Shown here: positions 18,674 through 26,031 of the stretch, piece after piece | How the letters are laid out: every line of letters begins with the position of its first letter | Position numbering within the stretch: position 1 is the stretch's first letter | Assembly: GCF_001423185.1 (NCBI RefSeq) | Contig: NZ_LMOB01000001.1 | Location: 1,657,889-1,721,888 of the forward strand | DNA: 64,000 bases | Reading direction: 5' to 3' | From: Plantibacter sp. Leaf314 | Lineage (GTDB): Bacteria; Actinomycetota; Actinomycetes; Actinomycetales; Microbacteriaceae | The notes under the pieces: model-generated | Databases searched by the model: none | Told to the model about the DNA's origin: nothing | The model's input: only the letters and a program-made list of their open reading frames with translations | Position numbers and translations under genes: made by a program

Positions 18674-19713
18674 CGGCGTTCGCCGAGCCGGGGCGCCGCA
18701 CCGTGCGCCTCGGTCCGATCAGCTGGGTGGTGCATCGGCGCGAGCTCGTCGTCGTCGCGATCCTGTCCGTGATCGTCCTGGCCGTCGGGGCGTTCGCGCT
18801 CACCCAGGGCGAGTACCGCATCCCGCTCGACAAGCTCCTCGCGGCGTTCGCGGGTGACGGTTCGGAGAGCGTGCTGCGGATCGTGCTGGAGTGGCGGCTG
18901 CCCCGGGTGGTGATCGCGGTGGTCGGCGGGATCGCCCTCGGGCTGTCCGGGGCGATCTTCCAGTCGATCACCCGCAACCCGCTCGGCAGCCCGGACATCA
19001 TCGGCTTCAACTCCGGCGCCTTCACGGGTGCGCTCATCGTCACCCTCGTCGTCGGCGGTGGCTATGCCGCGACGGTCACGGGCGCACTGGTCGGCGGGCT
19101 CGCGACCGCCCTCGTCGTGTACGTCCTCGCCTGGTCGCGGGGCGTCCAGGGGTTCCGGCTCATCGTGATCGGCATCGCGATCAGCGCCGTCCTCAACGCC
19201 TTCAACGACTACCTGCAGCTGCGCGCGGACCTCAACGCGGCGATCGCGGCGGCGAGCTGGGGCATGGGTTCCTTGGCCGACCTCGGCTGGAGCGACGTCG
19301 TCCCGGTGACGATCGCGGTCGCCGTCCTGGTGCCGATGCTCGGACTCCTGTCGCGTCGGCTCGGCATGCTCGAACTCGGCGACGACATCGCGAAGGCGCT
19401 CGGCATCCCGGTCGAGCGCACGCGACTGCTGCTGCTCGTCGTCGGGGTCGCCCTGACCGCGACCGTGACCGCGGTCGCCGGTCCGATCGTCTTCGTCGCC
19501 CTCGCCGCACCCCAACTCGCGCGTCGGTTGACGAAGTCGGCCGGCATCACCCTCGTCCCCTCGGCCGCCATGGGCGCGGCGTTGCTCCTCGTGAGCGACG
19601 TCGTGGCCCAGCGGATCATCGCCCCGGCCGCGCTGCCGGTCGGTGCGGTGACCGTGACCCTCGGTGGCATCTACCTCATCGCCCTGCTCATCACGCAGGC
19701 GGGAAAGCGCTGA
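18670..19713 (+). CDS. Iron-siderophore ABC transporter, FecCD permease 2
   Basis: A 347-residue FecCD permease, the second half of a heterodimeric channel. It starts with a GTG inside the stop codon of permease 1. The conserved WRLPRVVIAVVGGIALGLSG and ITRNPLGSPDIIGFN stretches are near residues 75-115, and GPIVFVALAAPQLARRL near 275. About ten hydrophobic helices are predicted by eye. The first 25 residues are polar and probably cytosolic. Confidence 0.94.
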   Translation: MTAFAEPGRRTVRLGPISWVVHRRELVVVAILSVIVLAVGAFALTQGEYRIPLDKLLAAFAGDGSESVLRIVLEWRLPRVVIAVVGGIALGLSGAIFQSITRNPLGSPDIIGFNSGAFTGALIVTLVVGGGYAATVTGALVGGLATALVVYVLAWSRGVQGFRLIVIGIAISAVLNAFNDYLQLRADLNAAIAAASWGMGSLADLGWSDVVPVTIAVAVLVPMLGLLSRRLGMLELGDDIAKALGIPVERTRLLLLVVGVALTATVTAVAGPIVFVALAAPQLARRLTKSAGITLVPSAAMGAALLLVSDVVAQRIIAPAALPVGAVTVTLGGIYLIALLITQAGKR

Positions 19714-19714
19714 C

Positions 19715-20518
19715 ATGAAGACCGAATCCCCCACCCCGAGACTCGCCGGCTCCGGCCTCCGCGTCGGCTACGACCAGCGGACGATCATCCAAGAGCTCGA
19801 CCTCTCGATCCCCGACGACTCGTTCACCGTCATCGTCGGCCCGAACGCCTGCGGCAAGTCGACGCTCCTCCGTGCCCTGGCCCGATTGCTCAAGCCGACG
19901 CAGGGGCACGTGCTGCTCGACGGTCAGGAGATCACGCGGTACCCGTCGAAGGAGGTCGCGAAGCGCATCGGCCTGCTGCCGCAGACGTCGATCGCCCCTG
20001 ACGGCATCTCGGTGATCGACCTCGTGTCGCGCGGGCGGTACCCGCATCAGTCGATCCTCAAGCGCTGGTCGGCGGCTGACGAGGCGGCGGTGATCGCGGC
20101 GATGGAGGCGACGAACGTCACCGAGCTGTCCGGTCGGCTCGTCGACGAGCTGTCGGGTGGCCAGCGTCAACGGGTGTGGGTCGCGATGGCGCTCGCTCAG
20201 GACACCCCGTTGCTGCTGCTCGACGAGCCGACGACGTTCCTCGACATCACCCATCAGGTGGAGCTCCTCGACCTGTTCACCCGCCTCAACCAGGAGGGTG
20301 GCCGCACGCTCGTCGCGGTGCTGCACGATCTGAACCAGGCGGCCAGGTACGCGACGCACCTGATCGCGATGCGCGACGGTCGTGTGGTCGCCCAGGGGGC
20401 GCCGGCCGACATCGTGACCGCCGACCTCGTGGAGGAGGTCTTCGGGCTCCGCTGCCGCATCATCGACGACCCCGAGTCGCACACGCCGCTGGTCATCCCC
20501 CTCATGGGCGCGCACTGA
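19715..20518 (+). CDS. Iron-siderophore ABC transporter, ATP-binding protein (FepC-like)
   Basis: A 267-residue ATPase of the FepC/FhuC type. Walker A GPNACGKST is near residue 43, the signature is DELSGGQRQRVWVAMALAQ, Walker B is LLLLDEPTTFLD, and the H-loop is VLHDLNQAARYATH. The ATG at 19715 follows GGGAAAG and is one base past the end of permease 2. It completes a four-gene iron operon; the binding protein is encoded separately at 22393 with its own iron box. Confidence 0.95.
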   Translation: MKTESPTPRLAGSGLRVGYDQRTIIQELDLSIPDDSFTVIVGPNACGKSTLLRALARLLKPTQGHVLLDGQEITRYPSKEVAKRIGLLPQTSIAPDGISVIDLVSRGRYPHQSILKRWSAADEAAVIAAMEATNVTELSGRLVDELSGGQRQRVWVAMALAQDTPLLLLDEPTTFLDITHQVELLDLFTRLNQEGGRTLVAVLHDLNQAARYATHLIAMRDGRVVAQGAPADIVTADLVEEVFGLRCRIIDDPESHTPLVIPLMGAH

Positions 20519-20551
20519 CCCGACCCGTCTTCGTTGCGGGCGGGTGGTGTC

Positions 20552-20695
20552 GGCGCGGTGCGCTGGTGTGAGCGCGGTGCTGCGGGCACGGTGCGCTGAC
20601 GCGAGCGCGGTGCTGCGGGCACGGGCGCGCCCCGGTGACGTGAGCGCGGGCCTCCGGAGAGGCGCGCTCACGCCGCCGGGGCGCGCTCACGGCAG
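20552..20695. repeat. Rearranged relative of the 108-bp palindrome
   Basis: This 144-base stretch repeats the units GCGCGGTGCGCTG and GAGCGCGGTGCTGCGGGCAC directly two times and ends with the same core (TGAGCGCGGGCCTCCGGAG then GGCGCGCTCAC) found at 14238 and 22204. The outer right arm of the full element is missing. Confidence 0.7.
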
Positions 20696-20711
20696 TGAAC
20701 CGGTGCGGGGT

Positions 20712-21554
20712 TCAGCAGCCGAGGGCGGGTGTGCCGGGTCGGCAGGGCTTGTCGACACCGACCGTCGCGTTGCGGACGATCTGGATGGGGTGCGGAGTGT
20801 CCGTCGGGATGGTCAGGGTCCCGATCACGGGAAGCCAACCGCTGTCGCCGACCCGGTACTCGGCCGCGTACTCCACCTCCACAGCGATCGTCTTGGACCC
20901 GACGGTCGTGTACCGGTGACTGGTCGGCGTTTTGGAGAACTCGGGGAGCCCGAGGGACGCCCAGGTGGCACCACCGGTGCTGCTGGTGACGGTGGTGCCG
21001 TCGCCGTAGTCGATGGTGAACCCGACGGGGATGAAGTTCACCTCCGCCGTCTGACCGAGCAAAGTGCCCGAGCGGGTGTGGCCTGATGCACCGGCGATCA
21101 CGTTCGTGTGCAGCCCGCGCACACCCCAGCCCCCTGGTTCGGTGGTGACGGTCGGGGCAGCGGGCGCGAAGCTGATGAGGTCCCGGATCGTGACCGGTTG
21201 TGCGGCGGGTGCCTGTTCATCGACTGGCTCCTCCGGCCGAAGCGGTGGGTAGATGATCGAGCAATCCCGTGGATGGAATATCGGGCAGACGACGACCTCT
21301 CGGTCCTCGTCAGAATCGCCGACGGCCGAGGCGTCCTCGTCCTGCCCTCCGGCATCTCCACCACCACCGCCGGTTCCGGGTCGCGTATCGGATCCGCCGA
21401 TGATCACGGACCCGTCTCCGATACAGCTACCGCTGATTGCACCCCCGAACGAACAGTCTGAAGCAGCCGATGCGGACTCGGTCGGAAGGACGACCCCGAG
21501 GAGGGCGAGGCTGAGGACAGACGGGAGGATGACCTCGATCATTCGCCGTCGCAT
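20712..21554 (-). CDS. Secreted protein with PKD-like region, unknown function
   Basis: A 280-residue exported protein. A Sec signal (RRRMIEVILPSVLSLALLGVVLPTESASA) precedes a Gly/Asp-rich low-complexity stretch, a Cys-containing segment (VVCPIFHPRDC) and a C-terminal domain with IDYGDGTTV and HRYTTVGSKTIAVEVEY, which resembles a PKD fold (DYGDG...HxY). The ATG at 21554 has AAGGAG seven bases upstream. The start lies 16 bases inside the preceding lipoprotein gene, so the two are translationally coupled. Function unknown; both products would meet outside the membrane. Confidence 0.82.
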   Translation of the reverse strand: MRRRMIEVILPSVLSLALLGVVLPTESASAASDCSFGGAISGSCIGDGSVIIGGSDTRPGTGGGGGDAGGQDEDASAVGDSDEDREVVVCPIFHPRDCSIIYPPLRPEEPVDEQAPAAQPVTIRDLISFAPAAPTVTTEPGGWGVRGLHTNVIAGASGHTRSGTLLGQTAEVNFIPVGFTIDYGDGTTVTSSTGGATWASLGLPEFSKTPTSHRYTTVGSKTIAVEVEYAAEYRVGDSGWLPVIGTLTIPTDTPHPIQIVRNATVGVDKPCRPGTPALGC

Positions 21555-22111
21555 ACGGATGCTCCTTCCTGCAGAACTTTGCTGGTGATGAGGAAGGATC
21601 CGTCGCGCACGCCGTTCCCGATCTCGATCGCGAACGGCAGCCGCGTGACTCGATCCGGTGGCGCCACCGAGGTGCCCGTCGCGTCGACGACGTCCATGCC
21701 CGAGATGTCGAGGCAGGTCAGCGCAGAGGCGAGGACCCCGTCGGCATCAGGGTTCGCACTCCAGGTCTGCAGTCGAACGCCGTCGACGCGAGCAGCGCCG
21801 ATGTAGTCGAGCCCGCTACCGCTGAGCATCCCGAATCCGTCGATCTCGGCGGTGGCTGCGTCAGGCGACATGACCTCCAGGATCCGCTCGGGTTGAGACC
21901 CCTTCTCGGAGGCAATCGTGTTGGAGATCTCGACGAACCGACCGTACGTCTCCGTAACGGCCGCTAGCGCCTCCTCTTCGTTCGCGAACACCGGCGGCGG
22001 TGAGCTCCTCGACGGGGGTGTCGGATCCGGGCCGGTGCACGCTGTCAGGGCGAGGATCGACGTCACGAGGGCGAGGGCGGGGATGGAGCGAGGAAGTTGG
22101 GTGACTGGCAT
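21539..22111 (-). CDS. Lipoprotein of unknown function
   Basis: A 190-residue lipoprotein with signal peptide and lipobox LTAC (Cys 25). A proline/serine-rich tether follows, then an alpha/beta-looking domain that contains FANEEEALAAVTETYGRFVEISNTI. No catalytic motif is recognisable. The gene appears leaderless: TAGCGT ends six bases before the ATG. It overlaps the following PKD-like secreted protein gene by 16 bases, and this pair interrupts the iron-uptake locus. Nothing links it to iron directly. Confidence 0.85.
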   Translation of the reverse strand: MPVTQLPRSIPALALVTSILALTACTGPDPTPPSRSSPPPVFANEEEALAAVTETYGRFVEISNTIASEKGSQPERILEVMSPDAATAEIDGFGMLSGSGLDYIGAARVDGVRLQTWSANPDADGVLASALTCLDISGMDVVDATGTSVAPPDRVTRLPFAIEIGNGVRDGSFLITSKVLQEGASVCDGE

Positions 22112-22117
22112 CCATCG

Positions 22118-22123
22118 ACGCTA
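22118..22123 (-). promoter_or_regulatory. Leaderless-type -10 element (TAGCGT)
   Basis: On the minus strand TAGCGT ends six bases before the lipoprotein ATG at 22111. Confidence 0.5.
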
Positions 22124-22203
22124 TGGGCGCTCCCCCACCCTCCCGGGGTTATCCACAGAGCAGATATGCCTACACCGACATATGCCGCGCAACTGGCCCT
22201 TTC

Positions 22204-22311
22204 GCCAGCGCGGTGCGCTGACGTGAGCGCGCCCTATGGAGGTGAGCGCGGGCCTCCGGAGGGGCGCGCTCGGCTCAGAGACCCGCGCTCGCGTCAGCGC
22301 ACCGCGCTGGC
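22204..22311. repeat. 108-bp nested palindrome, copy B
   Basis: The outer arms are long and nearly perfect: GCCAGCGCGGTGCGCTGACG at the left and its complement at the right, continuing through GAGCGCG with one mismatch. The centre carries GGGCCTCCGGAGGGG between GAGCGCG and CGCGCTC. Same length as the copy at 14238. Confidence 0.82.
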
Positions 22312-22344
22312 CGAACCACCAGTCGTTACCGGGACGTGACCCGG

Positions 22345-22363
22345 GAAGCTTAGGCTTACCTCA
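22345..22363 (+). promoter_or_regulatory. DtxR/IdeR-type iron box of the siderophore-binding protein
   Basis: TAGGCTTACCT, the same core as at 16633, with flanks that match the 19-bp consensus at 14 of 19 positions by eye. It lies 30 bases before the ATG of the binding-protein gene. Confidence 0.7.
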
Positions 22364-22392
22364 TCCCCCGCACTCTCTACGGAAAGCAGAAC

Positions 22393-23403
22393 ATGCGCCG
22401 CATGCCCCGCACCCTCACCGCCGTCGCCGCGCTCGCGGTCGCCGGCCTCGCCCTCGCCGGCTGCACCGCCGGGTCCTCCACCGACGACGCGTCCACGGGC
22501 ACGCTCGGCACCGTCGACACGATGTTCGGCCAGGTGACGGTCCCCGAACCCGCCGGCGACCTCACCGTCGTCGCACTCGGCTGGTCGGACGCGGAGATGG
22601 CGCTCTCCCTCGGCGTCGTGCCCGTCGGCGTCTACGACTGGCAGTCCCTCGGAGCCGACAACAAGGGCGTCGGCCCATGGGCGACGGAGCTCTTCGGCGA
22701 CGTCACCCCGGAGATCATCGAGGACAGCGGCGACACCGTCAACTACGAACAGATCCAGGCCCTCGAGCCCGACCTCATCCTCAACACGCGTTCCGCGGGC
22801 GACGAGAAGCAGTACGAGCGACTCTCCAAGATCGCCCCGACGGTCTTCGCACCGAAGGGCACCGCCGCGTTCGCGACCCCGTGGGACGTCCAGCTCGAGC
22901 AGGTCGCCGCTGCGCTCGGCAAGACCCAGGAGGGCGACGCGCTCGTGTCCGCCACGAAGCAGTCCATCAACGAAGCCGCAGACCTCCACCAGGAGTTCGC
23001 CGGCCTCACCGCGGTCGCCGCGACGAAGTTCGGCGACGCCTACGGTGCCTACCTCGAGGGCGACGGGCGCTTCGACATCCTCGCCGACCTCGGCTTCCGA
23101 CAGAACCCCGCCGTCCTCGACCTCGAGACGGCCGGCTTCTACGCAGCCGTGTCGGCGGAGCATGTCTCCGCCTTCGACGCCGACATCGCCGTCATGCTCC
23201 CGATCGGCTTCACCGCCGCCGAGACGACCGCTGACCCCCTCCTCGCGAGCCTCCCCGTCGTGCAGGACGGCCGCGCCATCGTCCTCGACCCGACCGACGA
23301 GCTCACGCAGGCCTACAGCGCCGCATCGGTGCTGAGCATCCCCGTCGTCCTCGAGCAGCTCGTCCCGAAGCTCGCCGAGGCCGCCGCCAAGGTCGCGAAG
23401 TAG
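22393..23403 (+). CDS. Iron-siderophore ABC transporter, substrate-binding lipoprotein
   Basis: A 336-residue periplasmic-binding-like lipoprotein of the FecB/FepB (TroA fold) family. The lipobox is LAGC with Cys 24. Conserved stretches are LTVVALGWSDAEMALSLGVVPVGVYDW, the IQALEPDLILN motif and YERLSKIAPTVFAP. It captures ferric siderophore outside the membrane and should serve the FecCD permeases at 17603-19713. The ATG at 22393 has GGAAAG upstream. A hairpin follows the stop. Confidence 0.94.
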   Translation: MRRMPRTLTAVAALAVAGLALAGCTAGSSTDDASTGTLGTVDTMFGQVTVPEPAGDLTVVALGWSDAEMALSLGVVPVGVYDWQSLGADNKGVGPWATELFGDVTPEIIEDSGDTVNYEQIQALEPDLILNTRSAGDEKQYERLSKIAPTVFAPKGTAAFATPWDVQLEQVAAALGKTQEGDALVSATKQSINEAADLHQEFAGLTAVAATKFGDAYGAYLEGDGRFDILADLGFRQNPAVLDLETAGFYAAVSAEHVSAFDADIAVMLPIGFTAAETTADPLLASLPVVQDGRAIVLDPTDELTQAYSAASVLSIPVVLEQLVPKLAEAAAKVAK

Positions 23404-23434
23404 GCACAGCGGCACCCCGCAAGGGGCCGCACCC

Positions 23435-23471
23435 GAGAGCCGGACGGAACCGTGTGTTCCCTCCGGCTCTC
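23435..23471 (+). terminator. Hairpin terminator after the binding protein
   Basis: GAGAGCCGGA pairs perfectly with TCCGGCTCTC, with additional pairing of GGAAC to GTTCC inside the loop. No T-tract is present. Confidence 0.7.
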
Positions 23472-23521
23472 GTGCGCTCCGGGGGCGACGCAGCGCGTCA
23501 GACGAGTCAGGCCGGCGTCGC

Positions 23522-25261
23522 TCAGGCCGGCCGCACCAGCGTCCGCACCCGCATCGCGCCCAGCAACCCGACGAGCAGCAGGGCGGCGAGGAGCAGCGCG
23601 ACGGCCACCCCTGCAGACACCGGGAAGAGCACCGTCAGCCCTCCACCGACGAGGAACGCCAACAGGACGGCGTCCGACTGCCAGATGAGGACGTTCAACG
23701 ACGAGACGTCACCGACCGGGGTCGGGATCGGCATGAGCAGGCCGATCGGCAGCGGCCCCTTCGCGGCGTCGAAAACCCGCAGCACGACGAGCCAGGGCCC
23801 GAGCAGCAGCCACCACCCCAGCGGTTGCAGGAGCAGGGTCCCGCCGGAGGTCGAGGCCAGCAGGAGACCGAGCAGGGCGCCGACGCCGCCGAACCCGAGC
23901 ACGGCGACGAGGGGCGCGACGGCACCGGCGAGGACGAGCGCACGCGGGCTCCGACCGTAGAGGGTGGGAGCACCGGCACTGTCGATCCCGTGCCGAACGG
24001 CATCGCACCACACGCCGACCGCGAGGTAGGCGCCGAACACGGCCGGGAGGGCGAGCATCCACCGAACGCCGTCCGGGAGACCGAGCGCGACGACGACCGC
24101 GGCTCCCGACGCGACGAGCACCGACGAGCCGAGCAGCATCCGTCCCGGCGTGCGGCGCGCGCCGACGAGCGATCGGCGGAGGACGACGAGCCAGAACGGA
24201 CCACTCATCCGGAGCGGGATCCGACGGCCCCGCGTCGGCGAGGCGCGCAGGCCGCCGACGGCACCGGAGGCGTCACCGCTCTGCACCATCATCCCGACGC
24301 GCTGCCACCGCAACGCCTGCTCGAGCAGGGGCCCACTCCGGAGGCGGTCCAGTTCGCGCGGGACGAGCAGGAGCGCGAGGAGTCCGAGGAGGACCAGGGC
24401 CACCGCCGGCCACCACACGACCGGCACGCCGACCACCGCGAACGAGCCGCCGCCACCCCAGGTGAACAGTGCCGCCCAGTCACCGGTCGCGAGGGCGCTC
24501 CCGAGCACGAGGCTCTCGACGCCGCCCACGACGGGCGACCAGAGCAGTCCCAACCACCCCCACGGGGAGAGGAGCAGCCCACCGGGGACGAGGAGCCCGA
24601 GGATCCCCGCACCACCGGCGATGGAGGCGACGACCGCGACGGTGCGCCGTGACCCCTGCTGGCCCACCAGCCAGGCCACCGAGAGCAGGAGCGCGAACCC
24701 GACGGCACCGATGAGGAGGGCGACGACGGCGGCGGGTGAGGTCGGGCCGGAGACGCCGATCAGCGAAGCGCTCTCGGCTGCCGCCCCGACGGAGACGGCG
24801 GCGGGCTCCCCCGACACCAGGAGGCGCGACAGGCCGACCACCCCGGCCGCCAGGACCGAGAGCCCCGTCAGCGCGAGGACGGAGCCGACGAAGGGCCGGC
24901 GCAAGGTCAGTCGCCTGGGGAGCGGCGAGTCCGCGAGGAACTGCACGGACATCGGGCGGGGCACGACCGGGCCACGCGACCGCGCGCCGAGCACGACGAC
25001 GATCGTCGTGACCGCCGCGATCAGCGCGACCACCCCGGGGCGGACGGCCGACACCACGCCGGCGGCATCGGGTTCGATCAGTCCGAGCACCGCGAACCGG
25101 ACGAGCGGCGCACCCGCGATGAGGGCGGTCAGCAGCCCGGCGTAGAGGACGAACGCGATGTCGGTGGCCCGTGGGCGACCGTCGCGCGCGGCGAGGACCG
25201 CGCGGCTCGCGCTGAAGACGCGACGGTCCTCGCGCGCCGTGCCGACGTCGGGGGTGGTCAC
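23522..25261 (-). CDS. Large ABC transporter membrane protein, uncharacterised
   Basis: A 579-residue protein with about a dozen hydrophobic helices and few polar loops apart from an RRIPLRMSG-type linker in the middle. It begins with a GTG inside the stop codon of the ATPase gene (GTGA), so it is the membrane partner of that ATPase. The sequence does not fit a standard ABC-2 or FtsX permease that I can name, but the size and the two helix bundles (about 35-290 and 370-575) suggest a fused double permease. The direction is probably export. Substrate unknown. Confidence 0.8.
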   Translation of the reverse strand: MTTPDVGTAREDRRVFSASRAVLAARDGRPRATDIAFVLYAGLLTALIAGAPLVRFAVLGLIEPDAAGVVSAVRPGVVALIAAVTTIVVVLGARSRGPVVPRPMSVQFLADSPLPRRLTLRRPFVGSVLALTGLSVLAAGVVGLSRLLVSGEPAAVSVGAAAESASLIGVSGPTSPAAVVALLIGAVGFALLLSVAWLVGQQGSRRTVAVVASIAGGAGILGLLVPGGLLLSPWGWLGLLWSPVVGGVESLVLGSALATGDWAALFTWGGGGSFAVVGVPVVWWPAVALVLLGLLALLLVPRELDRLRSGPLLEQALRWQRVGMMVQSGDASGAVGGLRASPTRGRRIPLRMSGPFWLVVLRRSLVGARRTPGRMLLGSSVLVASGAAVVVALGLPDGVRWMLALPAVFGAYLAVGVWCDAVRHGIDSAGAPTLYGRSPRALVLAGAVAPLVAVLGFGGVGALLGLLLASTSGGTLLLQPLGWWLLLGPWLVVLRVFDAAKGPLPIGLLMPIPTPVGDVSSLNVLIWQSDAVLLAFLVGGGLTVLFPVSAGVAVALLLAALLLVGLLGAMRVRTLVRPA

Positions 25262-25926
25262 GGGGCTTCGACCGTGATCGCCTCGTCGGCGATCCGCTCG
25301 ATGAGTCCGGGGTCGTGGCTTGCGAAGACGACCGCCGCTCCGCGTTCCTTCGCGAGGACGATGCGATCGGCGACCAGTGCCCGCCGCTCGGCGTCGAGGC
25401 GTTGCTCGGGTTCGTCGAGGATGAGTACGTCGAAGGGCCGCACGAGTGCCGTCGCGAGGGCGAACATCTGCGACTGGCCCGAGGACAGTTCGGTCGTGAA
25501 CCGTCGCGCGAGCGCGTCGATGCGCAGCTCGGCGAGCAGCTCGTCGGCGGCATCGTCGGCCGCGCCCCCGGTGACACCCCAGGTGGTGGAGATGTAGCGC
25601 AGGTGTTCGCGGAGCGTCAGGTCGGGAGCGTAGGCGGGCGTGCCCACGAGCGCGGACACCGATCGTCGGACCGTGCGGTCGCGATCGTCGATCGTCCGGC
25701 CGCCGATCGTCGCGGTGCCGCTCGACGGGCGCATCCGGCCGCTGAGGATCCGGAGCAGGGTCGTCTTGCCGGAGCCGTTGCGTCCTCGGACGGCGAGCGC
25801 CATCCCCCGCTCGACCCGGATGTCCGTCGGCGCCAGCAGGGTCTCGCCGTCGATCACGGCGCTGACCTCGTCGGCCTCGATCAGCGGCTGCGTCTCGGCA
25901 GCCGGTCCCCCCACGTGTTCCGACAT
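25258..25926 (-). CDS. ABC transporter ATP-binding protein
   Basis: A 222-residue ATPase. Walker A is GRNGSGKTT, the signature is degenerate (TELSSGQSQMFALATALV), Walker B is VLILDEPEQRLD, and the H-loop His is in VFASHDPG. The signature lacks the usual SGGQ and has SSGQ. It overlaps the 579-residue membrane protein gene by four bases and forms a two-gene exporter. The substrate cannot be inferred; the neighbours are not related. Confidence 0.88.
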   Translation of the reverse strand: MSEHVGGPAAETQPLIEADEVSAVIDGETLLAPTDIRVERGMALAVRGRNGSGKTTLLRILSGRMRPSSGTATIGGRTIDDRDRTVRRSVSALVGTPAYAPDLTLREHLRYISTTWGVTGGAADDAADELLAELRIDALARRFTTELSSGQSQMFALATALVRPFDVLILDEPEQRLDAERRALVADRIVLAKERGAAVVFASHDPGLIERIADEAITVEAP

Positions 25927-26031
25927 CGTTCCATCCTGTCAGGCGGGTGCCCGGGTGTCCTCCGCCGCGCGACGGATCCGAGTGATCGCCCTCGCGCCGG
26001 ATGGGTCCGACGAGGGTGCAGAATGCAGAGC

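Noticed and set aside
25315..26031. A 239-codon in-frame extension upstream of the GH3 gene.
   Set aside because: It overlaps the ABC ATPase gene on the other strand and has shadow-type composition. GH3 is started at 26032 (or 26023).
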